Positions 1 to 5,281 of a DNA stretch of 5,281 nt are shown in pieces (within the stretch, counting starts at the first letter, position 1; the number at the start of each line of letters is the position of its first letter). A program made the position numbers and the translations under genes. The notes beneath the pieces were generated by a model. The model made no database searches and was not told the origin of the DNA. It saw only the letters and a list, made by a program, of their open reading frames with translations. This stretch comes from Bacteroidota bacterium. GTDB taxonomy: Bacteria; Bacteroidota; Bacteroidia; Chitinophagales; LD1. Location: NCBI GenBank assembly GCA_018267435.1, contig JAFDYM010000196.1, positions 1-5,281 on the forward strand. The letters are read 5' to 3'.

Positions 1-242
1 ACCAAGCGTATTGTTTTCACATTGTCATTTGCTTTAACACGTACCATATATACGCCTTGGGCAAATGAGTTAATATCCATGGTTTCAAGCACTAAGCTTT
101 GGTTGACATATTGTTTACTTATCATCTGCTGACCTATACTATTGAATATCTCTACAGATAAATCCTGAGCAGCGGTAAGCTCAATAGAAACGTTAAGTAT
201 ACCATTTGTTGGGTTAGGGTACACTTTCACACTAGCTATTCC
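1..242 (-). other. T9SS type A C-terminal sorting domain (residues about 1488-1567, cut at the edge)
   Basis: After a short linker (GIKEVKGIASV) comes the hallmark VYPNPTNGILNVSI, then LSVEIFNSIGQQM, then a strand-turn-strand ending DINSFAQGVYMVRVKANDN and VKTIRLV. This is the standard type A order: Y-P-N-P-x-x-G, x-V-x-x-x-x-G-x-x, then G-x-Y-x-V-x-V and K-x-x-L/V. In known systems the domain targets the protein to the outer-membrane type IX translocon and is then removed by a PorU-type sortase, with attachment to surface lipopolysaccharide or release. The last visible codon is incomplete (GT-), and a stop is expected just beyond base 1. Confidence 0.95.
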
Positions 243-3200
243 CTTCACTTCTTTTATACCAGTTGGAACCAAAGTTACTGAACCCATGCCTGTACAATTG
301 TTAGCATCGGTTACAGTTACAGTGTAAGTGCCCACAGCCAAACCACTTATAGTAGAAGTGCTTGAACCGTTGCTCCACGAATATAGATACGGGGAAGTAC
401 CACCATTAACGGTAGCTGTTGCAGAGCCATTATTACCTTGTGTAGGATCAGTACCTGCAACACTTACGGTTACACCAGCGCTAGCAGTTATAGTTGCAGT
501 TTTTACTGCTGAACAACCGTTATCGTCGGTTATTGTAACACTGTAGCTGCCGCTAGCCAAACCATTCAGGGTATTGGCAGTAGCACCCGTACTCCATGAA
601 TAAGTATACACTCCGTTTCCACCTACACCGTTTACTGTAGCTGAACCATTGTTATTGCCACAAGTTGCATTGGTAGTAGAAACAACACCATCTACTTGGG
701 CAGGGTTAGCTAAAACAACCGATTGTACCGCTTGACATTGAGAAGCATCTGTTACTGTTACAATATATGTACCTGCACCTATGTTATTTAATGAAGCTGT
801 AGAAACACCGGTATTCCACATATAAGTATATGGAGCAGCACCGCCTGACACAGAAGAAAGTATAGAGCCATTGGTACTAGCAAAACATATAGGCTGTGTA
901 GTAGTTAATGCTATGGTTGGTGCACCAGAATTGCTAACAGTTGCAGCGCTTGTAGTTGAACAGCCATTAGCGTCAGACACTGTAAGTACATAACTACCAG
1001 CGGCTACAGCTGTAATAGTAGCACCATTGGTACCATTGGCCCAGTTATAATTGTATGGAGATACACCACCTGTTGCTGAAGCAGTAACTGATCCATCGGC
1101 TACACCACAAGTAGCATTTGTAGCATTGAATGCTATAACTATGTTAGACTGCACAGCCGATACAACACCAGAATTTGACGCTGTACAACCATTGCTAAGT
1201 GTTACCGTTACAGAGTAGTTACCTGCAGGCAAATTGCTGATAGCACCGGTAGTGGCACCATTGCTCCAGTGGTATGAACTTACCGAAACGTTGGCATTGG
1301 TTACAGTAGCAGTGGCAGAACCATTGTTCAACCCACAACTTGCATTTGCCGTATTAACTGAAACAGAAAAAGGAGTGTTAGTGCTTGCTACATCTACTGA
1401 TATAGTAGCCGTACATTGGCTAGCATCGGTTACTGTAGCGCTATAATTGCCAGGTGCCAAGTTAGTACGTGTAGCACCCGTAGCACCACCAAACCAGCTA
1501 TAAGTATAGTTACCGGCTCCACCTGTAGCCGTAATGGTAACCGAACCATTGGCCTGGTTACAAGTAGCATCGGTAGCAGTGGCTGTAGCAGATAATGCCG
1601 TAAGAGGCTGACCTATGTTTACCGATGCAGTTGCCGTACATTGATTAGCATCGGCAACTGTTACAGTATAAGTACCAGCTGGCTTGCCAGATATTGTGGC
1701 AGTGCTTCCACCACCACTCCAGTTATATGTATATGGGGCAGTACCTGTGGCCGCCACAGTTGCAGTACCTGTAGATGCGCCAAAACATGCCACAGCTGTA
1801 GAAGATGTAGTTAGGCTTGGCTTAGCATAAACAGTTACATAACTGCTTTGCGTAGCAGTATTATTGCCATTAGCATTTGAAACAGTAAGAGAAACTGCAT
1901 AAGAACCCGCTGTATTATACGTTACTGTAGGGTTAGCTGCAGTAGAAGTAGCAGGCGTACCACCAGTAAACGACCAACTATATGAAGTTGGGCTGCCAGT
2001 AGAAGTACTTGTAAAGTTTACAGTAGTACCAGCACAAACAGTTTGATCATTTACAGTAAATGATGCAGTAGGGCCATTGGCTACTGAGGTGCTGCATATT
2101 TTACTGAATATGTAAAGGTCGACACCATTAGGGTAAGCATTTACATCGCTGAAGGCATACCATGAATTATCATCCCACTGCTCCCATGCATAGTCAGGAT
2201 CGGGAGAATTAAATGTAGTAGAGTAAAGCGCAACTGTATCGCCTGCAACATAGGTCATTTCAAAGCCTAAGTAGTAATTGCCAGTAACGTTTGCAGGGCT
2301 GCTAAAAGTTACCGAAGTAGCTTGTTGAACTACGATAGAACTAATTAATAAATCTTGCTGTGCTAGCACCGTGCCTGGGGCTCCAGCTGTGCCATCGGCA
2401 GCCCACACTTTTACTACTACCTTAGATGTACTAGGGTTAGATGTTTTAGCTAAGCCGAAATAAAACAAACCACCCGTTACCTGTGCATTACCTGTATTGG
2501 TAAAGTACTGAGCTTTTGCTTTATCGTTATACTGGTTATGGCCTGTTATATAACTACCTGCCTGAAATATATAGATAGCAGGAGTATCTGCGGTATATAT
2601 ATTACCTAATGTGTCGCAGTTTTGAACACCGCCTCCACTTTGCACTACATTTATGTACGAAGTCTTCGTCTCCACATCGTTGCCAGCAGAATTAGTAGCT
2701 GTAAGCGTAACAGGATAAACACCTACCGTATTATACGTAATAGTAGGATTCTGCGAAGTACTAGTAGCCGGTGTGCCGCCGCTAAACTGCCAGCTCCATG
2801 ATGTAGGAGAATTTGTTGATAGATCAGTAAACGCAACCGTATTACCTACTACAACTGTAGTTGGCGTACCAACAAAATCAGCAACAGGAGCTACCACTTG
2901 GCCTGCACCTGCATTATATATATTCACATTATCCAAGAATGTGTTATTACCGTAGTTGTTTGTATTAACAAAGGCAAATCTAACATTGGTCTGTCCACTT
3001 AATGAAGCCAATGAAACCGAATCGCGCCTCCATTGTGCAGCAGTAGGTGCAAAGTTATTGTTGGTAGAAGTAGCCGTAGCTAAGCTGCTACCACCCCTAC
3101 GCCAAAGCGAAGTCCAAGTAGCACCACAGTTAGTAGAGTACAGCACCTCTAATGAATCGGTAGAAGATGTTAGTGTATATTGGGCATGTGCATACTCCCA

Positions 3201-4703
3201 CCTAATACGGCCCGAACTTACACCTGAGAAATTATACGAAGGAGTAATCAACCAGTCTTTCTGGGTATTGGCATCGTAGTTATAGTTATTTACATAAGCC
3301 GATGCGCTAGATGTTCCAAAACCGCTTACTGCAGTAGTGCGCACCCACGTACTAGCACCATCGCCATTCGTTATTGTCCAACCAGTTGGTGGAAAATTGG
3401 CACTTTCAAAACCTTCGCTTAGAGGTAAAGCTGCACCGTTACCACTACCAACAGTTATTAAGTTGCTTTGGGTACTTACATTTGAGCCTTGGCTATTGGT
3501 GGTAGTAAGCGTAACGTTGTAAGTGCCAGCGGTGTTATATGTAACGGTAGGGTTAGCCGCCGTTGAAGTGCTAGGCGTGCCACCTGGAAACTGCCAAGCA
3601 TAAGTTAAGGTAGGATTGCCTGTAGAAGTATTGGTAAAGCTAACTGTTTGACCTGCACATATAGTAGTAGGAGATGCCGTAAAACTTGCTAATGGACCGT
3701 TTACAGGCGTACAAGCCGGATTGCTAACAAACAAGCTTCCGCGAGAATTAGTCAATATGCTATTCATATAGTTACACTGCTGTGCTGTAAACAACACAGG
3801 GCAGTTTGAATAGTCCATGAAATTTTCATGCTGATCGCCATAGCTTGAATTACCAGTACATGATGTAGACGGTGTACAGCCATAATGAGGTTCACGACTA
3901 TCAGGCGTATCGCTAAAACCGTCATCCGTATCAGGAAACACGTTACCGCAGGCATTTTGGTCAAGATCTCCCCAGGTATGGTGCAAGCCCAACCAGTGGC
4001 CAATTTCGTGCACCGCAGTTGTATAGTCCGGTCCTAGGCCTATTTGATAGTCAACAACTAAACCATCTATATAACTTCCAACCACGCCTTGGGTAGGCAG
4101 ATAAGCATAACCTGCGATACCGCCTTGTGGACTAGCCTCGGCCAAGTCGCATATGTATATATTCAGATACTTTGAAGGGTTCCAAGGCGCAGCACCACCT
4201 GTACTAGTTTGTTTCATGTTATTTGGCGTGCTATTGGCACTAAAGCTAGTAACAGTAGTACTTACACGGTCAATACCATTAGTAGCACTACCATCGGGCT
4301 TGCGTTGTGCCAAACAAAATTCTATTTGAGCATCCGTAGCAAAGCCTTGCACAGCTGCACGTGCAGAACTAATATCGGCAGTATTAGCTTTACGATAGCA
4401 TGCATTCAACTTTGCTATCATAGCATTTATAGTTGCATCGCTCACGTTTTCAGCAGTAGTATTATATACTACGTGTACTACTACTGGTATTGTACGCACA
4501 GCACGGCTTTCGTAGCTCGCATCGGTATGTCCAATAGCTTGGCTTTTTATAAATGCTTGCTCCATTTCGCGCATTTCCTTGTCATATATAGGATCTATCA
4601 AGCGCTTCTGCTTAGTAACTTGAGTGCTATAACAAATATTCTGCTGTGCAATTGCCCCTATTGAAACTAGGGCAGCAAACAATACTAGTACAACTTGTTT
4701 CAT
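1..4703 (-). CDS. Secreted M43 (pappalysin-like) metalloprotease with PKD domains, SprB-like repeats and T9SS type A sorting domain (3' end cut by window)
   Basis: The frame is open from ATG at 4703-4701 to base 1, giving 1567 complete codons with no internal stop. The start is chosen because MKQVVLVLFAALVSIGAIA is a good signal peptide and an in-frame stop lies upstream at 4748-4746 with no other ATG between. Module order by residue: signal peptide 1-19, propeptide about 20-69, M43 catalytic domain about 70-325, PKD 335-415, choice-of-anchor J-like 428-600, PKD 605-687, unnamed beta-rich module 688-870, PKD 874-958, seven SprB-like repeats 959-1480, T9SS type A domain about 1488-1567+. The catalytic signature is HEIGHWLGLHH (232-242) with a Met-turn NFMDYS (Met296). 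Inferred role: a cell-surface or released endopeptidase acting on extracellular protein; the substrate is unknown. Composition is Thr/Ser/Gly/Asn/Ala-rich, typical of T9SS cargo. The protein ends ...TIRLV at the edge, so probably only a few residues are missing. Confidence 0.96.
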   Translation of the reverse strand, partial: MKQVVLVLFAALVSIGAIAQQNICYSTQVTKQKRLIDPIYDKEMREMEQAFIKSQAIGHTDASYESRAVRTIPVVVHVVYNTTAENVSDATINAMIAKLNACYRKANTADISSARAAVQGFATDAQIEFCLAQRKPDGSATNGIDRVSTTVTSFSANSTPNNMKQTSTGGAAPWNPSKYLNIYICDLAEASPQGGIAGYAYLPTQGVVGSYIDGLVVDYQIGLGPDYTTAVHEIGHWLGLHHTWGDLDQNACGNVFPDTDDGFSDTPDSREPHYGCTPSTSCTGNSSYGDQHENFMDYSNCPVLFTAQQCNYMNSILTNSRGSLFVSNPACTPVNGPLASFTASPTTICAGQTVSFTNTSTGNPTLTYAWQFPGGTPSTSTAANPTVTYNTAGTYNVTLTTTNSQGSNVSTQSNLITVGSGNGAALPLSEGFESANFPPTGWTITNGDGASTWVRTTAVSGFGTSSASAYVNNYNYDANTQKDWLITPSYNFSGVSSGRIRWEYAHAQYTLTSSTDSLEVLYSTNCGATWTSLWRRGGSSLATATSTNNNFAPTAAQWRRDSVSLASLSGQTNVRFAFVNTNNYGNNTFLDNVNIYNAGAGQVVAPVADFVGTPTTVVVGNTVAFTDLSTNSPTSWSWQFSGGTPATSTSQNPTITYNTVGVYPVTLTATNSAGNDVETKTSYINVVQSGGGVQNCDTLGNIYTADTPAIYIFQAGSYITGHNQYNDKAKAQYFTNTGNAQVTGGLFYFGLAKTSNPSTSKVVVKVWAADGTAGAPGTVLAQQDLLISSIVVQQATSVTFSSPANVTGNYYLGFEMTYVAGDTVALYSTTFNSPDPDYAWEQWDDNSWYAFSDVNAYPNGVDLYIFSKICSTSVANGPTASFTVNDQTVCAGTTVNFTSTSTGSPTSYSWSFTGGTPATSTAANPTVTYNTAGSYAVSLTVSNANGNNTATQSSYVTVYAKPSLTTSSTAVACFGASTGTATVAATGTAPYTYNWSGGGSTATISGKPAGTYTVTVADANQCTATASVNIGQPLTALSATATATDATCNQANGSVTITATGGAGNYTYSWFGGATGATRTNLAPGNYSATVTDASQCTATISVDVASTNTPFSVSVNTANASCGLNNGSATATVTNANVSVSSYHWSNGATTGAISNLPAGNYSVTVTLSNGCTASNSGVVSAVQSNIVIAFNATNATCGVADGSVTASATGGVSPYNYNWANGTNGATITAVAAGSYVLTVSDANGCSTTSAATVSNSGAPTIALTTTQPICFASTNGSILSSVSGGAAPYTYMWNTGVSTASLNNIGAGTYIVTVTDASQCQAVQSVVLANPAQVDGVVSTTNATCGNNNGSATVNGVGGNGVYTYSWSTGATANTLNGLASGSYSVTITDDNGCSAVKTATITASAGVTVSVAGTDPTQGNNGSATATVNGGTSPYLYSWSNGSSTSTISGLAVGTYTVTVTDANNCTGMGSVTLVPTGIKEVKGIASVKVYPNPTNGILNVSIELTAAQDLSVEIFNSIGQQMISKQYVNQSLVLETMDINSFAQGVYMVRVKANDNVKTIRL
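264..1829 (-). repeat. Array of seven SprB-like repeats, each 73-77 residues (residues 959-1480)
   Basis: Seven tandem protein repeats run 959-1033, 1034-1107, 1108-1183, 1184-1260, 1261-1333, 1334-1407 and 1408-1480 (right to left: 1829-1605, 1604-1383, 1382-1155, 1154-924, 923-705, 704-483, 482-264). The shared pattern is A-T-C-G-x-x-x-G-S, then GG-x-x-P-Y-x-Y-x-W-S-N-G, then L-x-A-G-x-Y-x-V-T-V-T-D-A-x-x-C. This matches the SprB repeat family named after the Flavobacterium gliding adhesin. Six copies hold a Cys pair 49-50 residues apart (973/1022, 1048/1097, 1123/1173, 1199/1248, 1273/1323, 1348/1397). The seventh keeps only Cys1470. The array probably acts as a stalk or adhesive fibre. 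The presence of these repeats does not by itself make this a motility protein. Confidence 0.92.
1830..2084 (-). other. PKD domain 3 (residues about 874-958)
   Basis: The third copy of the PKD variant: TASFTVNDQTVCAGTTVNF, YSWSFTGGTPATS, NPTVTYNTAGSYAVSLTVSNANGNN and closing strand SSYVTVY. It carries the CAG cysteine (Cys890) also seen in copy 1 (Cys349). It joins the unnamed module to the SprB-like repeat array. Confidence 0.9.
2094..2642 (-). other. Unnamed beta-rich module (residues about 688-870)
   Basis: About 180 residues lie between PKD 2 and PKD 3 that I cannot place in a named domain family. The stretch is predicted to be beta-rich, with alternating hydrophobic strands such as AIYIFQ, TGGLFYFGLAK, KVVVKVW, LLISSIVV, ATSVTF and NYYLGFEM. 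It has aromatic-rich loops: YITGHNQYND, PDPDYAWEQWDDNSWYAF. Cys696 and Cys870 sit at its two ends and could form a disulfide that closes the module. I recall similar stretches (GHN.Y.D.AKA, then VKVW, then YYLGFE, then AWEQ..D..W) in other Bacteroidota PKD exoproteins, but have no family name or function. The boundary with PKD 2 is clear; the boundary with PKD 3 is approximate. Confidence 0.6.
2643..2891 (-). other. PKD domain 2 (residues about 605-687)
   Basis: The second copy of the same PKD variant: PVADFVGTPTTVVVGNTVAF, WSWQFSGGTPATS, then NPTITYNTVGVYPVTLTATNSAGND and a closing strand YINVV. Unlike copies 1 and 3 it has VVVG where they have the xxCAG cysteine, so it lacks that Cys. It joins the anchor-J-like module to the unnamed module. 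Confidence 0.88.
2904..3422 (-). other. Choice-of-anchor J / cleaved-adhesin-like beta-sandwich (residues about 428-600)
   Basis: The module begins SEGFESANFPPTGWTITNGDG, matching the typical opening F-E-s-x-x-F-P-P-x-G-W-x-x-x-x-x-D-G of choice-of-anchor J / cleaved-adhesin domains. Further marks are the tandem KDWLITPSYNFSG and RIRWEYAHAQY, a receptor-like strand SLEVLYSTNCGATWTSLW, QWRRDSVSLASLSGQTNVRFAFVNTNNYGNNTFLDNVNIY at the end. The closing strand with F-x-L-D-N-V-x-I-Y is characteristic of these jelly-roll carbohydrate/protein-binding folds. The role is probably substrate or surface binding next to the protease; the ligand cannot be told from sequence. Confidence 0.82.
3459..3701 (-). 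other. PKD domain 1 (residues about 335-415)
   Basis: An Ig-like PKD domain of the Bacteroidota variant: ASFTASPTTICAGQTVSF, then YAWQFPGGTPSTS, then NPTVTYNTAGTYNVTLTTTN. The usual W-x-F-G-D-G turn is replaced by W-x-F-x-GGTP, which all three PKD copies in this protein share. It directly follows the catalytic domain and probably acts as a rigid spacer or binding module. Its 20-residue core at 374-393 is identical at 19 positions to that of PKD 3. Confidence 0.9.
3729..4496 (-). other. M43 pappalysin-like zinc metalloprotease domain (residues about 70-325)
   Basis: The domain opens with the edge-strand motif IPVVVHVVYN and continues with ISDATI-like helix residues, IEFCLAQ (127-133) and the family-typical KYLNIYICDL (178-187), GGIAGYAYLP and DGLVVDY. 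The metzincin zinc signature HExxHxxGxxH is intact: His232, Glu233 (general base), His236, Gly239 and His242 (codons within 4010-3978). It is followed by TWGD and by the Met-turn ENFMDYSNC with Met296 (3818-3816), then FTAQQ and a C-terminal helix. Cys252, Cys276, Cys282 and Cys301 flank the active site and could form two disulfides, as in characterised pappalysins. All expected catalytic residues are present, so the protease should be active. The closest relatives by motif are ulilysin/mirolysin-type M43B enzymes rather than M10 or M12. Confidence 0.95.
4497..4646 (-). other. Short propeptide of the M43 protease (residues about 20-69)
   Basis: Between the signal peptide and the first catalytic-domain strand (RTIPVVVHVVY, residues 70-80) lie about 50 charged, helix-prone residues, including DKEMREMEQAFIKS. 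Bacteroidota M43 enzymes usually have such a short pro-segment carrying an early Cys (R-x-C-G-T-like). Here the only Cys is Cys24 in NICYST, a degenerate form of that motif. It could ligate the catalytic zinc and keep the enzyme latent; this is inference from family knowledge. The end of the propeptide is approximate. Confidence 0.6.
4647..4703 (-). other. Sec signal peptide of the M43 protease (residues 1-19)
   Basis: The N-terminus has one Lys (K2), a hydrophobic core (VVLVLFAALVSIGAIA) and a small-residue AIA site just before QQN. Cleavage is predicted after Ala19, leaving Gln20 at the new N-terminus, which is common in Bacteroidota exoproteins and can cyclise to pyroglutamate. There is no lipobox: the only nearby Cys is Cys24, which lies beyond the predicted site and is not preceded by L-x-G/A/S. 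This fits Sec export to the periplasm before T9SS passage. Confidence 0.9.
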
Positions 4704-4733
4704 TATGCTGTTTTGAATTATAAATTGATGTTT

Positions 4734-4741
4734 CAAAAGTA
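4734..4741 (-). promoter_or_regulatory. Bacteroidota-type -7 box TACTTTTG for the M43 protease gene
   Basis: Read on the minus strand, 4741-4734 is TACTTTTG, an exact match to the Bacteroidetes -7 consensus TAnnTTTG. It lies 30 bp before the ATG, which would give a leader of about 20-30 nt. A -33 TTG at the usual distance is not exact; the nearest candidate is GTTTC at 4765-4761. No Shine-Dalgarno sequence is seen; the region before the ATG is A-rich (TTCAAAACAGCATA), as is usual in this phylum. An eight-base match with two free positions in AT-rich DNA can arise by chance, so support is moderate. Confidence 0.45.
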
Positions 4742-4780
4742 AAATTTAACGCGAGAAACGGAAACCTGCTGGAACAAGAA

Positions 4781-4817
4781 ATGCCAATATGTTAATTCAT
4801 TATCAACATATTGGCAT
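4781..4817 (-). terminator. Perfect 13-bp inverted repeat, probable terminator of the peroxidase gene
   Basis: The arms ATGCCAATATGTT (4781-4793) and AACATATTGGCAT (4805-4817) are exact reverse complements with an 11-nt loop. The hairpin begins 27 nt after the peroxidase stop codon, a usual place for a terminator. On the minus strand it is followed by TTCTTGTTCC, which is T-rich but not a clean U-tract. The stem is AT-rich (5 G:C of 13). It could instead be an operator-like palindrome acting on the protease promoter, which lies about 40 bp further on. Confidence 0.55.
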
Positions 4818-4844
4818 CCAATAGATTTCAATCATTTTGGCAAA

Positions 4845-5281
4845 CTACTTTCTTAATGCGGACTCAATACTTGCCGTAACCTTAGAATCGGTTACTAATG
4901 TCTTAGGTGCAAACGACTCTATTACTTTGCCATCTTTACCAACTAGCACTTTCTGAAAATTCCATGTAATAGGAGCATCCACAACCCCATTTTCACTTTT
5001 TTGTGTAAGATAAGAGTATAACGGGGCTATATCCTTACCCTTAACCGAAATTTTACTGAACATTGGGAAAGTAACGGCATACTCGCGCGTACAAAACTCC
5101 TTTATCTCTTTATCGCTACCAGGCTCCTGACCCATAAAGTTATTAGCTGGAAAACCTAGAACCACCAAGCCCTTACTCTCGTACTTTTTGTATAATGCCT
5201 CTATCTCCTTGTATTGTGGTGTATTTCCACAATGGCTAGCCACATTTACAAACAACAATACCTCTCCTTTGTACTGCGATA
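4845..5281 (-). CDS. Glutathione peroxidase family thiol peroxidase (5' end cut by window)
   Basis: The frame is open from the right edge to TAG at 4847-4845 and shows 144 residues starting SQYKGEVLLFVNVASHCG. The enzyme reduces H2O2 or organic hydroperoxides. Motifs, numbered from the first visible residue: the peroxidatic Cys17 in NVASHCGNTPQY, GFPANNFMGQEPGS (42-55), Cys63 in EFCTREYAVTFP, and W106-N107 in ITWNF. Cys63 sits where the resolving Cys of thioredoxin-using, atypical 2-Cys members lies, so reduction by thioredoxin is more likely than by glutathione. The peroxidatic residue is Cys (TGT), not selenocysteine. In the tetrad the expected Gln is Asn47. Family members are usually about 160 residues, so about 20 or more residues, possibly with a signal peptide, lie beyond the window. 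The TTG at 5258 is internal to the fold and is not the start. Confidence 0.95.
   Translation of the reverse strand, partial: SQYKGEVLLFVNVASHCGNTPQYKEIEALYKKYESKGLVVLGFPANNFMGQEPGSDKEIKEFCTREYAVTFPMFSKISVKGKDIAPLYSYLTQKSENGVVDAPITWNFQKVLVGKDGKVIESFAPKTLVTDSKVTASIESALRK

Noticed and set aside
264..1829. Tandem DNA repeat or CRISPR-like array
   Set aside because: The periodicity of about 220 bp exists at the protein level only. Copies differ widely in bases, with no identical repeat units or spacers.
328..3522. Several plus-strand open frames of 60-107 codons (328-546, 1234-1446, 2773-2955, 2956-3279, 3337-3522)
   Set aside because: All lie antisense to the large minus-strand gene, whose frame encodes recognisable domains across the same bases. 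Their Val/Thr/Leu/Pro-rich translations are the reverse-strand reading of Thr/Gly/Ala/Asn-rich repeats, with no own motifs.
3764..4003. Minus-strand open frame of 79 codons inside the protease gene
   Set aside because: It is an alternate frame over the zinc-site region of the M43 domain; the true frame there carries the catalytic HExxH helix and Met-turn.
4209..4664. Plus-strand open frame of 151 codons opposite the protease N-terminal part
   Set aside because: It is antisense to the signal peptide, propeptide and first half of the M43 domain. Its Cys/Tyr/Ser-rich translation shows no domain and no plausible start context.
4704..4844. Small RNA gene or small ORF in the intergenic gap
   Set aside because: Apart from the 13-bp palindrome and the TACTTTTG box, I see no further structure, tRNA-like fold or coding signal in these 141 bases.
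5256..5258. TTG at 5258-5256 as start codon of the peroxidase
   Set aside because: The same frame continues upstream to the window edge with family-typical residues (SQYKGEV before LLFVNVAS). Starting at this TTG would remove the first core strand just before the catalytic Cys.
4845..5281. Selenoprotein form of glutathione peroxidase
   Set aside because: The peroxidatic codon at 5231-5229 reads TGT (Cys), not TGA.

Overview
The window looks like Bacteroidota (Bacteroidetes). The evidence is a very large secreted protein with PKD modules, a SprB-type repeat array and a C-terminal type IX secretion (T9SS) sorting domain, plus a TAnnTTTG promoter-like element. These are hallmarks of Flavobacteriia, Chitinophagia or Sphingobacteriia relatives; I cannot name the genus. 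Both genes lie on the minus strand, and I see no plus-strand gene, RNA gene, mobile element or CRISPR array.

Right to left, in the direction of transcription: 5281-4845 holds a glutathione peroxidase (thiol peroxidase) gene whose 5' end is cut by the window edge. A 141-bp intergenic gap (4704-4844) carries a perfect 13-bp inverted repeat, probably the peroxidase terminator, and a promoter-like box close to the next start codon. From 4703 to the left edge runs one uninterrupted reading frame of at least 1567 codons. It encodes a modular exoprotein: signal peptide, short propeptide, M43 (pappalysin-like) zinc metalloprotease, PKD domain, choice-of-anchor J/cleaved-adhesin-like beta-sandwich, second PKD, an unnamed beta-rich module, third PKD, seven SprB-like repeats, and a T9SS type A sorting domain. 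The frame is still open at base 1, but the sorting domain is essentially complete, so probably only a few residues lie outside.

The inferred life of the large protein is Sec export, T9SS passage across the outer membrane, and release or anchoring at the cell surface, where the protease is presented at the end of a long stalk of Ig-like and SprB-like modules. The peroxidase is a stand-alone antioxidant enzyme; sharing a strand with the protease gene is not evidence of a shared function. The window is a fairly typical Bacteroidota T9SS cargo locus rather than a clearly new system. The points most worth a second look are the unnamed module at residues 688-870, the SprB repeat that has lost half of its conserved cysteine pair, a candidate cysteine switch, the Gln-to-Asn change in the peroxidase tetrad, and the intergenic palindrome.
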